64,000 nucleotides of DNA from Mesostigma viride (Eukaryota > Streptophyta > Mesostigmatophyceae > Mesostigmatales > Mesostigmataceae): positions 1-64,000 of the forward strand of contig RPFO01001016.1 in the NCBI GenBank assembly GCA_009746045.1, read 5' to 3'. The notes beneath the pieces are model-generated. The model ran no database searches and had not been told where the DNA came from. It saw nothing but the letters and a program-made list of their open reading frames with translations. Positions within the stretch are counted from its first letter, which is position 1. Each line of letters starts with the position of its first letter. Below are positions 18,650 through 30,303 of the stretch, one piece after another. A program made the position numbers and the translations under genes.

Positions 18650-19032
18650 GTCACGGAGCACCGAAGTGCTTTTAATCCCTGTGTGTGCACTACAGGAGAA
18701 AGGGCAGAGACCCCCAGTCTCCTTCATGCCAAAGGCATGCCACAGCCGCAATCGGGCGCGTTAGCTAAACGGACACGCTAACGATCCGGCAAACTGTGGG
18801 TGCAATAAGACCCATGTAAGCGTAGCATAACAAGTATAGCGTGGGCAAGTAATCTGAACATAGCCAGGGCGTAGCATGGCTGTACTAGGCCCTAGGCTAA
18901 GGCTATGGCTGGTTGTGTACCGTGCGTTGGCGGCACGTGACTAGGTGTGTTGGCACAGCTAGGCAAACATTCTAGGCATGGCTGCCTTAGGGGCAGTGAC
19001 TCCAATGGTTACAAGCTAGGGCTATTGCTATT

Positions 19033-20412
19033 CTAGCCCGCTGGGGGCGTCCACATCTTGTGGTTGATCATCAGGTCCCCGCCCCTCCAGTACACCTTGG
19101 GCTTCTGGGGGTCCTGCTTATGGCGGAGGTATTCCGGCCACAGGTCGCGTCGCTGCTGTTGCTGAGCGGGGGTTAGGTCGTCATCCAGCGTCCAGGTGAG
19201 GTCGTGCAACCGCTTGCGACGAGAGAGGAACCGCTGCTTATCCTCAGGGGAGAGGAAGGTGAGCAGGACTGGTGGGGTGGCCGCCTTGTCCCGTGAGTGG
19301 GGAAGGCGGTGGCACCCACGCAGTTCTACCTCACCAACCAGGCCCATGAGGGTAAATAGTTGGTTCTTGATCTCATCAGCAAGGGAGGTTGACGTCTCAC
19401 CTGGCTTCTGGGGGAAGCGACGTAGCACCACTCGGCACTCGCGGCGAGCGCGATCGGTGACCTCCCGTTGCTGGGCCTGGCGGTGGTCCTCCAGCTCCTG
19501 GAGCTTCGTGGCGATGGCGTCGGTGGTGGAGGCGGTCGCTGACCGCAGCAGGTCCGCATAGGAGAGCGGGAGGTCACCAGCATCCTGCCGGGGTGGCTGG
19601 GAGGCAATGGTGGCCGTCTGCTCCGCTAGCTTTGGGACCTGTGTGGCCAGGGCCTCGGTGTGGGCGGTGATGGCCTCAAGCTTCTTCATGAGCACGGCGC
19701 ACTTGCCTTCCACCTGGTTAAGGCAAGAGACAAGTGCAGCATGCGTTTCCGAAGCCTGCGCCGCGGTGTGTAGCGCCGTGAACTGTGGTTGTAGCTTGTG
19801 GACGACCTTGGTTTCCACGTTGGAGACCCGGGCCTCGACCGTGTTGAGCGTGGTGTACAGCGAGGTCATCTTCTCGGCCAGCGGCCAGGTCACGTGCTCC
19901 TCCAGCACTGCGGGGATGTCATCCTTGCAGAGGGAGGAAGCCAATGGGGCTGCCGGCTGTGCGGGGGCTGGGGCGTTGAGTGCGTTCCAAAGTGCTCTGT
20001 GGATGTCGCCGAAGCTGCGCTGGTAGTAGCTGGTCAAGATAACCGTGCGTTGGCGGGATTCGTCACAGGTGTAGAGCCAGGACGTGTTGCGGTAGTCGAT
20101 AGCCGTCCCCCCTCTCCAGGCCACAAAGAGCTTCCGCTCCTGTGTGAGGAACTGGAGAACTTTGACGACTTCCTGCGGCGACAGCTTCTGCCACTCGAGG
20201 AGGGTGAACAGTTGGTCCCCGGGCAAGAATTTGCTCCATTTGTGGCGATCGTGGCATGGTTTCTTGGGCTCAGGCGAGGCGCTTGGCGATGGGTCTGCCA
20301 GTGGCGGTGAGTTGGCGAGCCCAGGCGGCTGGGCAAGAACGATGGCGAGAGGGTTGGGCTGGGAGCCGGTAAGCTCCTTTTCCAAACCCCGTTTTGCTTT
20401 AGGGGTCGTCAT
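19033..20412 (-). CDS. Half-A ORF1 protein, intact, 459 aa
   Basis: Single ATG-to-stop ORF. Residues 1-55 are Pro/Ser-rich. Residues ~56-140 form a compact region (KWSKFLPGDQLFTLLEWQKLSP, LFVAWRGGTAIDYRNTSWLY). Residues ~165-315 are a long coiled coil (EKMTSLYTTLNTVEARVSNV, KLQELEDHRQAQQREV). Residues ~316-450 are RRM-like plus C-terminal domain (VVLRRFPQKPGE, PPVLLTFLSPEDKQRFLSRR, WTLDDDLTPAQQQQRRDLWP, VYWRGGDLMINHKMW). The order matches L1-type ORF1 proteins that bind the element RNA. No ORF2 follows; the 3' UTR begins at once. Alternative: a domesticated ORF1. Confidence 0.85.
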   Translation of the reverse strand: MTTPKAKRGLEKELTGSQPNPLAIVLAQPPGLANSPPLADPSPSASPEPKKPCHDRHKWSKFLPGDQLFTLLEWQKLSPQEVVKVLQFLTQERKLFVAWRGGTAIDYRNTSWLYTCDESRQRTVILTSYYQRSFGDIHRALWNALNAPAPAQPAAPLASSLCKDDIPAVLEEHVTWPLAEKMTSLYTTLNTVEARVSNVETKVVHKLQPQFTALHTAAQASETHAALVSCLNQVEGKCAVLMKKLEAITAHTEALATQVPKLAEQTATIASQPPRQDAGDLPLSYADLLRSATASTTDAIATKLQELEDHRQAQQREVTDRARRECRVVLRRFPQKPGETSTSLADEIKNQLFTLMGLVGEVELRGCHRLPHSRDKAATPPVLLTFLSPEDKQRFLSRRKRLHDLTWTLDDDLTPAQQQQRRDLWPEYLRHKQDPQKPKVYWRGGDLMINHKMWTPPAG

Positions 20413-20689
20413 AGCTGCTAATTGTCACGTGATAACTTTGGCAATACTGCGTTTCAGCCGTAACCGATTATACCGGCGGGTGCGTCTCAAAAAAGCGCAT
20501 CGAATGCAAGTGGTCTGACCGAATTTGGGGCTCAGATGCAAAAGATCTGAACTCCGCCGTCAGCCATACCGCCGTCAGCCATCCGCCGACCGCCCAAACC
20601 GACGCCCTAGCTAGCCGGGCTCCATGCCTCGCCATCGGCATCGCCCGACCCTAAACGCGCCCGCTCAGCCGATAAAACAGTAGGGTCTT

Positions 20690-22276
20690 CACGCCCCTCG
20701 GAACCGCGCTGCCGGCTCCAACCTTTCCAGGTCGATGATCACGACTGGACCAACATGTCTCTGGCCGATGCTCTGCACTGCATCTTCTTCGGGGACTACT
20801 ACGCCTCGCTTTACGACCTGTGCCTCCATCTCCATGCCAACAATCGCCTCCTCCCGGACGGCCGCCGCTGGAACAACATCAGCACGTACGCTGTTCGGGT
20901 GCGCCCGCCCCCAAGTCCAGCACACCATCCTCAACTCCCTTCTCGAGCGCTCTGACGGCGAGATCTGGGCTCCATCCATCTCCGCCCCCGGCGCCCTCCG
21001 TTCCATCCTCACGGAAGCCTTTCAGCAGCACGTGACCCCCCTTGCTGCTGACGTCGCAGCAATGGGTGGTCCGCTGGCTGCTGAACTTCCTCACCTCACC
21101 GCCACCTCCACTGCCATTTCCGCCTCCACTGCCGACATCAAAGCCCAGCTCCTCGACCTCGACCAACGCCTTCAAGCCACCGCCAACGCCCTTGAGAGCT
21201 TGCATGACACCGCCGGCCTCACCGCCCAGGCGGTGAAGGACATCGCCGCCCAGCCGGCGCCTGCTGGCCCGGCTGGCGATGCTCCCTCCACCTGGGCGGA
21301 CTTGCTTAAGCAGCACACCACCTCCACCACCTCCACCATCTCGGCACAACTCAAGCAACAAGCCCTCGACCTTCGCGAGGAAGCCGACATCGCCCGGCGC
21401 AGCCATGCACAATGTCATCGTCAAGCACTTCGACCAGCCGGCAGGTGAGACCTCCACGAGCCTTCTTGAGGCATTTAAGCGCGCCATTTTTGCCCCCATG
21501 TTACTCACTGGTGAGCTGGACATGTCGGCTGTCCGCCTCCCCCGCGGGCGGGGGAAGGCTGGTCCGGCACGTACCCGTGCTCCTCACCTTTAAGTACATG
21601 GCGGACAAGCTGGCGTTCCTTAAATGCCGCAAGAAGCTCTCGGAGACTCGCTTCACGCTGGACGACGACTTGACCCTGGCCCAGCAACAGCGGCGACGCG
21701 AGCTATGGCCGACCTACCTTCAGCTCCGGCAGAGCGCAAGGGGGAAGCCGGTATACTGGAGGGGGGCGGTCATCCACGTTGACCACAAGCCCTGGCAGCC
21801 CCCTCCTGCCACCTCAGACTAGGAATATATAAACCAGTAGTGTAGATTAGTAAGGCTTAGCCTAGCATGTGGCCCACGCGCATGTGCGCCCATAATGGCC
21901 CCCATGGATGTTGCCTTCAGAATTTAGCCAAGCCATGCCTATAATGGGACCCCCATGGATGTTGCATAAAAAATTTAGCTATGCTATGCCTAGGCAGAGA
22001 GATGCTCTCTGTCGAGAAGCCATGCCCTAGCACTTGTATAGCCATGATGATCTTCCTCCCCCGTGCCAGCTAGGATCCCCCCCTTAGGCGGGTTGAACCT
22101 GAGACAGCATGGTGGTGCCGGTGCCCTTGAGGCACCTAGAGCAAGTGCTGCTTACATTCCACTCTTGCAGGAAGTAGCCTAGAATGTATTAAAAGCCATA
22201 TGCCCCTTCTCAGGGATATGTGCTACATATTCTCCCAACGGAGTTATGTTACAATTCAATTCAATTCAATTCAATA
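20690..22276 (+). mobile_element. Half-B element with leader, ORF1 and 3' UTR
   Basis: Head-to-head with half-A at 20.58 kb. ORF1 runs from about 20755 to 21822 in three frames, then a 3' UTR with shared blocks (GTGTAGATTAGTAAGGCTTAG), the stem-loop CTCCCAACGGAG (22232-22243) and an (AATTC)n tail. It has no ORF2. Confidence 0.82.
20755..21822 (+). pseudogene. Half-B ORF1, frameshifted
   Basis: Starts MSLADALHCIFFGDYYASLY, shifts near 20890, continues as TILNSLLERSDGEIWAP...TWADLLKQHTTSTTS...LDLREEADIARRS, shifts near 21408 to NVIVKHFDQPAGETSTSLLE and near 21565 to VLLTFKYMADKLAFLKCRKK...FTLDDDLTLAQQQRRRELWP...KPW. It is clearly homologous to the 15610-16254 ORF and more distantly to half-A ORF1. 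Three shifts suggest an inactive copy. Confidence 0.82.
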
Positions 22277-22359
22277 AGTTGTCGCGCCCGCTAAACCATA
22301 GCTGGTATTAGTAGTTTTGAGGATAGCTACCGTCTACTTTTGCGAAATGTTGCGTAGAA

Positions 22360-22905
22360 ATGAATATCACCCTGAATATGTGCAAAGGGGTGCGAAATCT
22401 GTCTGGTTCTTGCGTCACGGCATGCATATGCTTGTCGGCAGATAAATGGCTAATTAGACTATGCCCGACCTTCCTATACTGCCCAGCCTGCGGAAATGAG
22501 CCAGCAGGACACATGGCGTGCCCAAGATTCCGCACAAAGGTCGCTAATGGTCTTTTGGATGTGCGGTATGCGTGGGAAGATGCAGCTCTAGTTTCTGGGG
22601 AAGATGCAGCTCCAGAACCGTGTTGCCATTGAACGAGCCATTCGGCTGCCAGGCCCTATGGGCCTGGTCGTCGTCACCATGGCATCCATGCACGATAAAC
22701 GCCTCGTGCTGGGAGCACGTCGTCTGCTCCGGCCAGCCTACCAACTTCAGCCTCGACGAGGACTACACGCCGGCTCAACTGAAGGCGAGGAGCGCGGTGT
22801 GGAACAGCACCATCGTCCAGGAGGCAAGAAGCACGAGACCGAGGGTAAGCGCATTAAAATGCGTCTGCTTCAGGATGGCTTCTAATTGCAGCATTCTTTA
22901 CTTAA
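22360..22905 (+). pseudogene. Third ORF1-like fragment with zinc-knuckle-like motif
   Basis: An ORF from 22360 encodes CPACGNEPAGHMAC (C-x2-C-x6-H-x2-C) and then DVRYAWEDAALV. In a shifted frame from about 22650 comes VVVTMASMHDKRLV and NFSLDEDYTPAQLKARSAVW, parallel to LDDDLTPAQQQQRRDLWP of half-A ORF1. I read this as a decayed ORF1 of a third family, with low confidence in the joining. Confidence 0.45.
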
Positions 22906-23384
22906 TGGTGTTCAGATTAACACCCCCGGAGCAGAGTCTCGTGAGGTGTCTAGCAAGAAGGGTGCTGCCTCTGGTGGTGCCAGTAGGTAGACAACCTTCC
23001 TCGTCGGCTCGCGGCTAACAGGCTTCGGGGACAGCCTCTAAATAGTCGGCCCCCGTTCCATGCACTACCATGCATGCATCGACCTAAAAGTCGACTGAGA
23101 CACATCGGGTGGTGCCGGTATCTCGGGCTAGAACGACAGCTCTCAGCAGCAAGATTAGCAACACCCAACGCATGCTAGATTTTCTACACCTCTGCATGCG
23201 TTGCGCAAGCATCCCCGAATACCCAGAGCAGGCGGCAGGCTCGTATCCTACGCCTGCATGACAAAATAAATTCGATGAAAAGCACTATTCCCTCCGTTTC
23301 CCTTCCCTCCGTTCCATCCCCACCCGGCCCACCCCCCGCTGCATCCACCCCCATCACTGGCCGGGCAGGTCATTAGAGTCTCTG

Positions 23385-23935
23385 TATCAGGGTATGCCTC
23401 GTATTTCGGACGCGAGATTAGGCAGTGTAGGATAGCATTTGTAGGACGTCTTGCTCGCACCAGCCAGGTCGACACCGCCCTTGGTCTGGCTGGCCGGCCC
23501 CAGCGGCTTGGCCAACCAGGGCGGCATATTTTGACCTGGCCTGGCCCCAGGGACATTCCCAGGAAGCTAGGTAAGCCTGCCATGAACTACACCCAGATGA
23601 TGCTGGCCGACCTAGTGGTCCCAGCCCAGTTTGAACAGCGCATCCACTCTCTCTCCCTTCTTTGGACTGCCATGCAGAACAAGACGCGGTGCCGGAAGAA
23701 GATTGTCAAGGCTCACACGCCAGCCCCTGCGGGCAAGCCAACCCCCCCTAAGAGGAAGGGGCGTTTTGCTGAGTAATGTAGTTAGGATTTTCTAGACAGT
23801 CTAGATAGCCTAGAGTTAGGTTAGTCCGATTACGCGGCTTGTCCCACTCCACCCATCCATCAAGGAATATGTGCTACATGATCTCCCAACGGCCGGAGGC
23901 ATGTTATAATTTGATTAATTTTTCTTATTAATCAA
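23385..23935 (+). mobile_element. LINE-B 3' end (ORF2 C-terminus and 3' UTR)
   Basis: An open frame from about 23400 (RIRQCRIAFVGRLARTSQVD...RPQRLGQPGRHILTWPGPRD... to KPTPPKRKGRFAE and TAA at 23774) encodes the C-terminal end of ORF2 with the conserved R-x5-GHLART-type segment also seen at 48.4 kb and 37.2 kb. The 3' UTR has GTTAGGTTAGTCCGATTACG, ATGTGCTACAT and a CTCCCAACGG stem-loop, then an AT-rich tail. Confidence 0.78.
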
Positions 23936-24268
23936 ATAATTAAATTCTTTTATGCGTGGGAAAAGCTGCGAAAAACTGCTTATAATGCCTGTATTCGGCT
24001 CTTTCCAGCAATATTCCCCGTGCGAGTCCAAGCAACAAAGGAAAAGGGAGGCATCGTTTTTAAGTTGTCGGCCAAACGGTTTGGAGTTGTGATGGGTTGG
24101 GCAGACGACCTCGCCCACGACACGATGGGCTCAAGCTTCGCATCTGCCGGCGCCAATGAAGAAGCGCAGATTAGGCGAGGTAAGCGAGCTAGAGGGCCCA
24201 GAATCGCTGCTAACACAAGGCAGCCAGTTCTCAAAGGGTAGAGAGCTTATTATTAAGACTTTCTCAAT
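23936..24268 (+). other. Short spacer with an unassigned ORF
   Basis: A 73-codon ORF at 24020-24241 (EKGGIVFKLSAKRFGVVMGW...) has no recognisable family, and the opposite strand is open too. I do not call it a gene. Confidence 0.3.
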
Positions 24269-25620
24269 TTAACCCATAGTCCGGAAATGGGGCGATATAT
24301 CGCCCCATTTGACCCCCGGTGGCGCGGCGCTTAATTCCCGGAGCGCCGCGCCGCCTGTGACGGATGTCAGTGGTCCGGTGGGTCTGGGAACACTTAAGGA
24401 CGAAGGTGATGCATAGGTTTGGGGGTAATATTCGCCATAGCCTGGTAAATACAACGTGTATTGAGACAGTATCACGTGACTTTGGCGGGAAATTTTCACT
24501 CGCGCGCGCGCGTAACGAGATATGGCTGCTAGCTTGCCGTTATCAAGGAAATTTTGCGTCTCGCGGCTTGTAATGGTTCAGAATGTTGCTCAGAATGATG
24601 ATGCGTGATTTTCGTAGGTCAGGGGTGGCCAGATGTATAGCATTGGTAAAATACAGGTAGGACATTACTGCTTTCTTCGTCGTCAGTACCAGATGAGTAA
24701 TGGCAAGCCATATTTCGATTTTCTTCTTATGGCCCGGCAGTCTGCGCCAGCCCGAGCACCCAGTTTTGGTACGGGACATCCGCAGCAGCGTCCCTGTGAA
24801 TTCGGATGCGTTTATAGGTCATCTTTGCACAGAACATCAACCTGGTAATCATGTCGGATGCATGCATTATGCGGCTATGGCGGCCTATGCCTGGAAAGCA
24901 TTAGCCAGTGTGAGATATGAGGGTCCCGGCCAGCAGAACCCGGCAAGGTCGTGATCAAGCCAGGTACGGCAACGTGTTTGCATGTCGTTTGCACGGGAAT
25001 CTGTCGTTTATACATCCATTTTACACGAGTGTATCAGTGCCTCTTGCAGCAGGTTTCCATGCCTGCTGTATGAGTGCTATTAGCCCCAAATCTGCTCAGT
25101 TTGTGGTGTTTCTTTGGAGGATGCCATTCCGTTAGTGCTGGTTTAGCACTTCTTTGTTTCCCAGCACTTTTTACAGTCCTATGTGGCTGTATACAATGCA
25201 TAAGTGTGTGGCATTTGATGGATGGCTGCTTACGCGCGCGTAACCCACACACGTAAGTGAGCGCATTATATAGGTCAGATGGGCTATCCGTGCGGTCTGA
25301 CCCAAGGAAAGCATGGTGGCACTATCTATTGACATTGTCCAACCCCAGAATAATTTTTTACAGCCCTCCCTGCAGGGGTAAACTACTAAGGGGATTTCCC
25401 TTGCCTGAAAATGATCGTCTTTTGTCCAACTTTGGCAGTAAATATCTTGCAAAGCACTGAATGGACTCGGGATATTATTGCATTTTCTGAAAGCCCTTGA
25501 AGTGTAGATACTCCTAGCACCTTGGTTGGGGGTATTTGGAGTTGTGGCCTATGAGTTATGATTTTTTCCATTTTCAGGGGTCTAAAAATGCCAAAAACCC
25601 ATTCCCGGACTATGGGTTAA
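24269..25620. mobile_element. TTAA-bounded element 1 (piggyBac-like ends)
   Basis: Starts TTAA-CCCATAGTCCGGAAATGGG and ends with the inverse, CCCATTCCCGGACTATGGG-TTAA (one-base gap in the repeat). TTAA target duplication with CCC...GGG ends is typical of the piggyBac superfamily. Inside is a palindrome (GGGGCGATATATCGCCCC, 24290-24307) but no transposase ORF, so it is non-autonomous. Confidence 0.78.
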
Positions 25621-27341
25621 CCCTTCAATTGTGTCAACTGGAACCACCAGAACGGACTGAGTATGGGCATCTTAGTAAGTATGAGAGTATCTAGCCAAAT
25701 AACATTTTCTGGCCCACCCTTGGAACCAAGGATGCTTTTATATCAAATAACTTTGGGGTCATGTCATTGGTCACATATCTATGCCCCACAGCTGCTATAA
25801 ATAGCACCCCCCCCAAGGGGGTACGGTGCAGATGGGGTTCAAGAGATATATAATGCAATATGGACCATTTCTCAAAATCTGCTGACCCTGGCCCTTTGAG
25901 GGGAGTTTAAGATAATCACAAGCATGCCATAGATGCATTCACAACATGACATGCCATAGAACTGCACAGGCTAGCTAGCATACAGCCCAAAATAGCTCAG
26001 ACCGTTATAACGGATGCAGTTATTTTGGGGTGTTTTGGTAGCACTACCGTATAGGCATTCAATTCCAACGTGGCACAAAACATCATAGATGGCCACACAT
26101 GGATTCCCATACACATTTCCAGCTTAAAAATCACAACAGCATGCTATACAACAAGTATAAAGCTTGTGCCAAGGCCCAAAACCAAGCGTATAACGGGTTC
26201 ACAAGGAGCTACATTATCAATGCATCCAACACACTATAAAGCAATTCCGATGATTGGCAATGATAGAGAAAACAAAAGAACTCACCTGGTTGTGCTTCCA
26301 TGCAAGCAGGCCCTGGCCATTCATGTTTCTTGCATGCACTATGGACGCACAAGCAGAAGGATAACTTGGGCCAGCAAACCAAGAAGCAATGCCTAGAGCT
26401 GGCCAGAAAACCAATTGTCTCGCTATGTCTGTGCAGGGAAAAGCATCCCGTTATCAAGCCCACCATGTTAAGAGACAATACCAAACGCTACTTCACTGGT
26501 TTCGTTGAAGCCTTAGCTAATAGCAATCAAATCTGGTCCAAAATCAGCGTGACATAGTGGTATTCCCCAACCATCACAAGCGAACGCGTACAAGCACTAA
26601 AGCAACAAAACGACAAGTAAAAACCATCGATTACATGTCTACAACTAGTTTATAAACGATAGGACGACTTGGTACTGTAATGTATACACGCTAACATGTT
26701 AATACGTACCAGGTCGAAACCGCAGATTACCTGCTGTGCGGGAGCCATCACTCCCACCTCACGGACATAGCCTCGAACCTTTCCTGGCCGTCATCGCTAA
26801 TAAAACATGTCAAGAATAACGTAACAAGTCTATCCACGCGCAAATATATGGACGTTTGCCGCCGAACAACAGGTAGCATACGCACTGTCACCGCCTGGCC
26901 GCTGACAGGATCTGCTGCACCGATTAGAACCTAGAGACATACTTGCGCACATCCAGACGCTTCACGGCCAGATATATAACCTTTATAACACTCAAGGATA
27001 ATTACTACAAAATTTGAGTTCAAAATTCCAAGCCATGCTCTCGTACCAGTCATTTGCCTGCACCGCCATAGCCGCGGACGTCAATTATTTTCATTCACGT
27101 CGGTCCCGTTTGACCATGGTACCCCCCCAACTTTGATTGAGTATATCTCCCTGGCCAGTTGTCCAAAGTACGGTCTGAATAGTGCCAGGCATAGCTTACG
27201 TCTAGATCTTTCGATCCCCCCAGGTTTGACCGTTGAATTATTTTTGGCGCGGCGCCTGGTTCTGCCACAAACTCAGTCCGTTAGAGTGGCGCGAGTTTAA
27301 CTGGCGCCACGAAAACGGACTCAGTACAAATTAAGGGTTAA
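25617..27341. mobile_element. TTAA-bounded element 2, sharing TTAA with element 1
   Basis: Starts TTAA-CCCTTCAATTGTG at 25617 and ends ACAAATTAAGGG-TTAA at 27338-27341. Subterminal blocks match in inverse order: AACGGACTGAGT near 25650 against ACTCAGTCCGTT near 27280 and again near 27316. No transposase ORF. A second internal TTAAGGGTTAA doublet lies at the right end. Confidence 0.72.
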
Positions 27342-27842
27342 TAGGGCATTGTGCTGTGATCATGTGACCTTGTCCAGATATTTACCTTTGCCTTTCTAGT
27401 TTAAAGACTGTATTATAGAGGGATAGGTGAACGTTGTTTGAACGTTGGCTCGAATGTTCATTTCTGCATGCGAAGAAAGAGCCTTTTCAGTTGTTCACAA
27501 CAACATGGAAACTGCCACATGCAAATTACCCCGGCCGGCAATGCAAGTGACGCAAGGTGAGGTTATTCATGGCTAAGATTGCCTTCATCATGCGCGAGTT
27601 TGGCAGCAAGGTGGCTGGCTGCATGGGCATGCACTGGCTGGCTAGGTCAGTGGAGCGTGTATGGGGGTTGCGTATATATGGTGCAGACGTGCAAGGCTGC
27701 AAGCGCGAAATGGCGGGCACATGCCTGGTTGGTTTGGGTGTTGCCGGTGGTTAGGTGGTTACAGTGTATAGGTGATCGGGTGGTTGGGTGCATGGTTGGA
27801 TGGCCGTGGGTGCAGTTTAGGTGGTTGTGTAGCTGGGTGGTT
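27342..27842. other. Spacer, no gene recognised
   Basis: Small ORFs near 27557-27754 overlap each other in different frames and carry no domain. The 3' part becomes GGTTGGTT-rich simple sequence. Confidence 0.4.
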
Positions 27843-27860
27843 GGTTAGTTGTTTAGTTGG

Positions 27861-27904
27861 TTAATTAATTAATTAATTAGACTCGTGCTCCCGTTGGGGA
27901 GCAT
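27861..27904 (-). mobile_element. LINE-A/half-A 3' terminus, solo
   Basis: (TTAA)n tail then ACTCGTGCTCCCGTTGGGGA, the inverse complement of the LINE-A stem-loop end. Only the last ~25 bp of the element plus tail remain, an extreme 5' truncation. Confidence 0.75.
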
Positions 27905-27918
27905 TGCATTACCGAAAG

Positions 27919-28100
27919 CCAAGCCTTGACCAGTGTTTTTTTTAAGGTTTCCGTTACTAGTGGCGCTAGGCCACTTGTGGCGTTTCGAACTATGAAAACT
28001 TAAGTTTACTCGGCCAATGTGTGGCTTTAAGCCAATAAAAATTGTGCTTGGCACGGCCACGTGTGGCGGGCTGGCTTTTTGGTGCAGCAAATGACCCTAC
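27919..28100. repeat. Left flank, imperfect inverse of 30720-30950
   Basis: CCTTGACCAGTGTTTTTTTT and several GTGGC/GCCAC words match, in inverse orientation, AAAAAAAACACTGGCCTTGAC and the GCCAC-rich stretch at 30720-30950. The pair brackets TTAA element 3. Confidence 0.5.
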
Positions 28101-28170
28101 CGGCAGCGGGGTCAGCGCGGCGCGGCGCCGTACTGGCATTCCAAGTTCAAAGTAGTTAAGAATAGTATGT

Positions 28171-30266
28171 TTAACCCTTAAATGGTGCTCGCGCCTATTT
28201 GTAGGCGCGAGTTGAACTCGCGCCTACAAATAGGCGCGAGATGGGAAGCGGCGCGGCGCGAATGCCAGTAGACATTTCCGTGATATTTTTAGGTCTGCTG
28301 CTAGAGCTAGATGTGCTCTACGCCCTGATACCGGACATCACTATGTTTAGACCAAGTCTACAGGGACTAATTAACGGTTACAGTACAGGGGGTACCCAGG
28401 TCCACCGGGACGAAAGTGAATGTAAAATAATTACGAACATGCATATTCGAGGCTATGGCGGTGCAGAAAACTGATTGGTGTAGGAGCATCGATGCATGGA
28501 TTCGTTCCAAATTTTGTAGGCATTATTTATGCGTTATAAAGATGCTGTAGCCGCAGTCGCGCAACATTTACTGAGGTGCGCAATCATCTCGGTCTGGGTT
28601 TTACTGCGTCAACGCGTGTTTATTGTGACGGGAGTGACAATGAAGCTAGCACTTGTTATCGGCGGCTTTATAACTGAATATTTCGCATCGAGTAAATATG
28701 TTACGATGTATTTCGAATATTTCATTAGTGTCGTGGGCCAGCAAAGTCTTGACGCATCGGCCCTGTCGTCAGCTTGCTAGCTGTCCTTGAGCCTTTTTTT
28801 TGCGGTTTCGACCTGGCGTAGTTTAGTGTCCCTGCGGTTACCGTCGACAAGATAAAGTCGTCGTATCACTCGGTAAGGAATCTCGGACTCATTGTTGAAG
28901 GTTTGGGATGTCAAAGTTGCTTCGTTACTACTTTTCTGTAATGGTTTGTGGTGGTGGTTGCGCACAGCCATTACGGTCAGATTTTCATCAGTTTTGTTCA
29001 TGATTGGCTGCGTCTGCACCAAATATACTAGAATAATGATTGGTGTTACATGTAAATAAGTTCTATATGGTATCATGATGGTTTCTATAGCCTAAATCCT
29101 TAAGAATAGATGGTATCCTGGCCTGTTTTTGGTTAGCCTTTTAGCTTTGTTAGTATTGCTGTTGTGCAGTCACCCCATCTGTCTTCATGTAACACCTGTG
29201 GAGGTCCCAGTGCCCTGCTTGCACTCAAAAGAAGGTCCATGAGTTGTCTCTGTGTCATTTCATCTCAGGTAAGCATATGGAGGTCATTTTTTATGTTGTG
29301 GATGCATGGGCTACGTAGCCCCTTGCACACGTGCATTTGGGCCTTGGCACAGTGGTATACCTGCTAGTAGAGCTTGGTAGCCACCACATGGTGACATTTT
29401 CTTTAGAACAACATGAAGCATAGTTTAAGCTGTGTGTTAGTGATCATTTTGAGCATTACCCGGCCATTCAAAAGCACCATTGTGCACGCCTCATACCATT
29501 GTAATGCCACTTAATGCCGCATGTCGCCCCGTAGCCAGTTAACAGCTGAAATGATGAAGCCCAGCATATAAGGAGCTCCAGTTAGCATTTCCAATGATCT
29601 AGGCTTACTTTTACTTATTTAGTCTAGCACTGACATGTGAGAAAAACTGTGCATGTGGTAGGCTTGTGTGGTGGGTAGTCATTGGCCTTACCATGCCATG
29701 ATACGCGCGAATGTGACTGTGCATTGGCATGGCTACCTATGTTTAATCGCTGTTATGGATGTTCTGTATGCTGGAATTGATGAAATAATGCATGTTTGAT
29801 CATTTATGATGTTTTATGATGCTACGGACTGAGGCGCCTGCCTTGTAATGCTAGCAAATGTCACCAGCCAAACTGGCTCCTATTTTTAGGCGCGAGTTAT
29901 TTTTAGATGATGCATCTGGGTCCCTGGGACAACCTGTCATGTCAGTGTTCAGAAGCCATGCCTGGCTACCCAAGCAACTGCCTTTAAAATGTTGGGAGCA
30001 ACGGAACTGTTTTCAGGTGTAATAATGCATTATACATGAGTGTTTTTCTCGCACTCGCGCACCCCCCTGAGGGTGGTGCTATATTTAGCACCCATAGGAC
30101 ATTGCAACATGACCAATGACATGACCCCCAAGTAAGTCCCTATATGTGTGTGCTTTGGTCCCAGTATGGACCCTAAATTGTTTTTAGGTTAGGTTGTGGA
30201 CATTACCATGCAAGGTGCAACTGGAGCCTATTTTTAGGCGCGAGTTGGACACCATTTAAGGGTTAA
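28171..30266. mobile_element. TTAA-bounded element 3 (piggyBac-like ends)
   Basis: Starts TTAA-CCCTTAAATGGTG and ends CACCATTTAAGGG-TTAA. Subterminal AACTCGCGCCTA(C/A)AAATAGGC motifs occur at both ends: a palindromic pair at 28188-28240, and copies at 29876-29898 and 30230-30247. No long transposase ORF; the longest small ORFs (28529-28780, 28777-29076 minus) show no DDE/D pattern I can recognise. Confidence 0.82.
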
Positions 30267-30303
30267 GTAATTTTAATTTCAAACTAGTAGAATTTAGTAG
30301 AAT

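Larger units (their letters stand above)
17836..20581 (-). mobile_element. Half-A element, near full length, interrupted by a MITE
   Basis: On the minus strand: a 5' leader starting ATGGCTGACGGCGG (20567-20580, tandemly doubled), an intact ORF1 (19033-20412), a ~380-bp 3' UTR that recurs at 35983-36366, a stem-loop split by the MITE at 17863-18649, and a (TTAA)n tail. It encodes ORF1 only. Confidence 0.82.
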
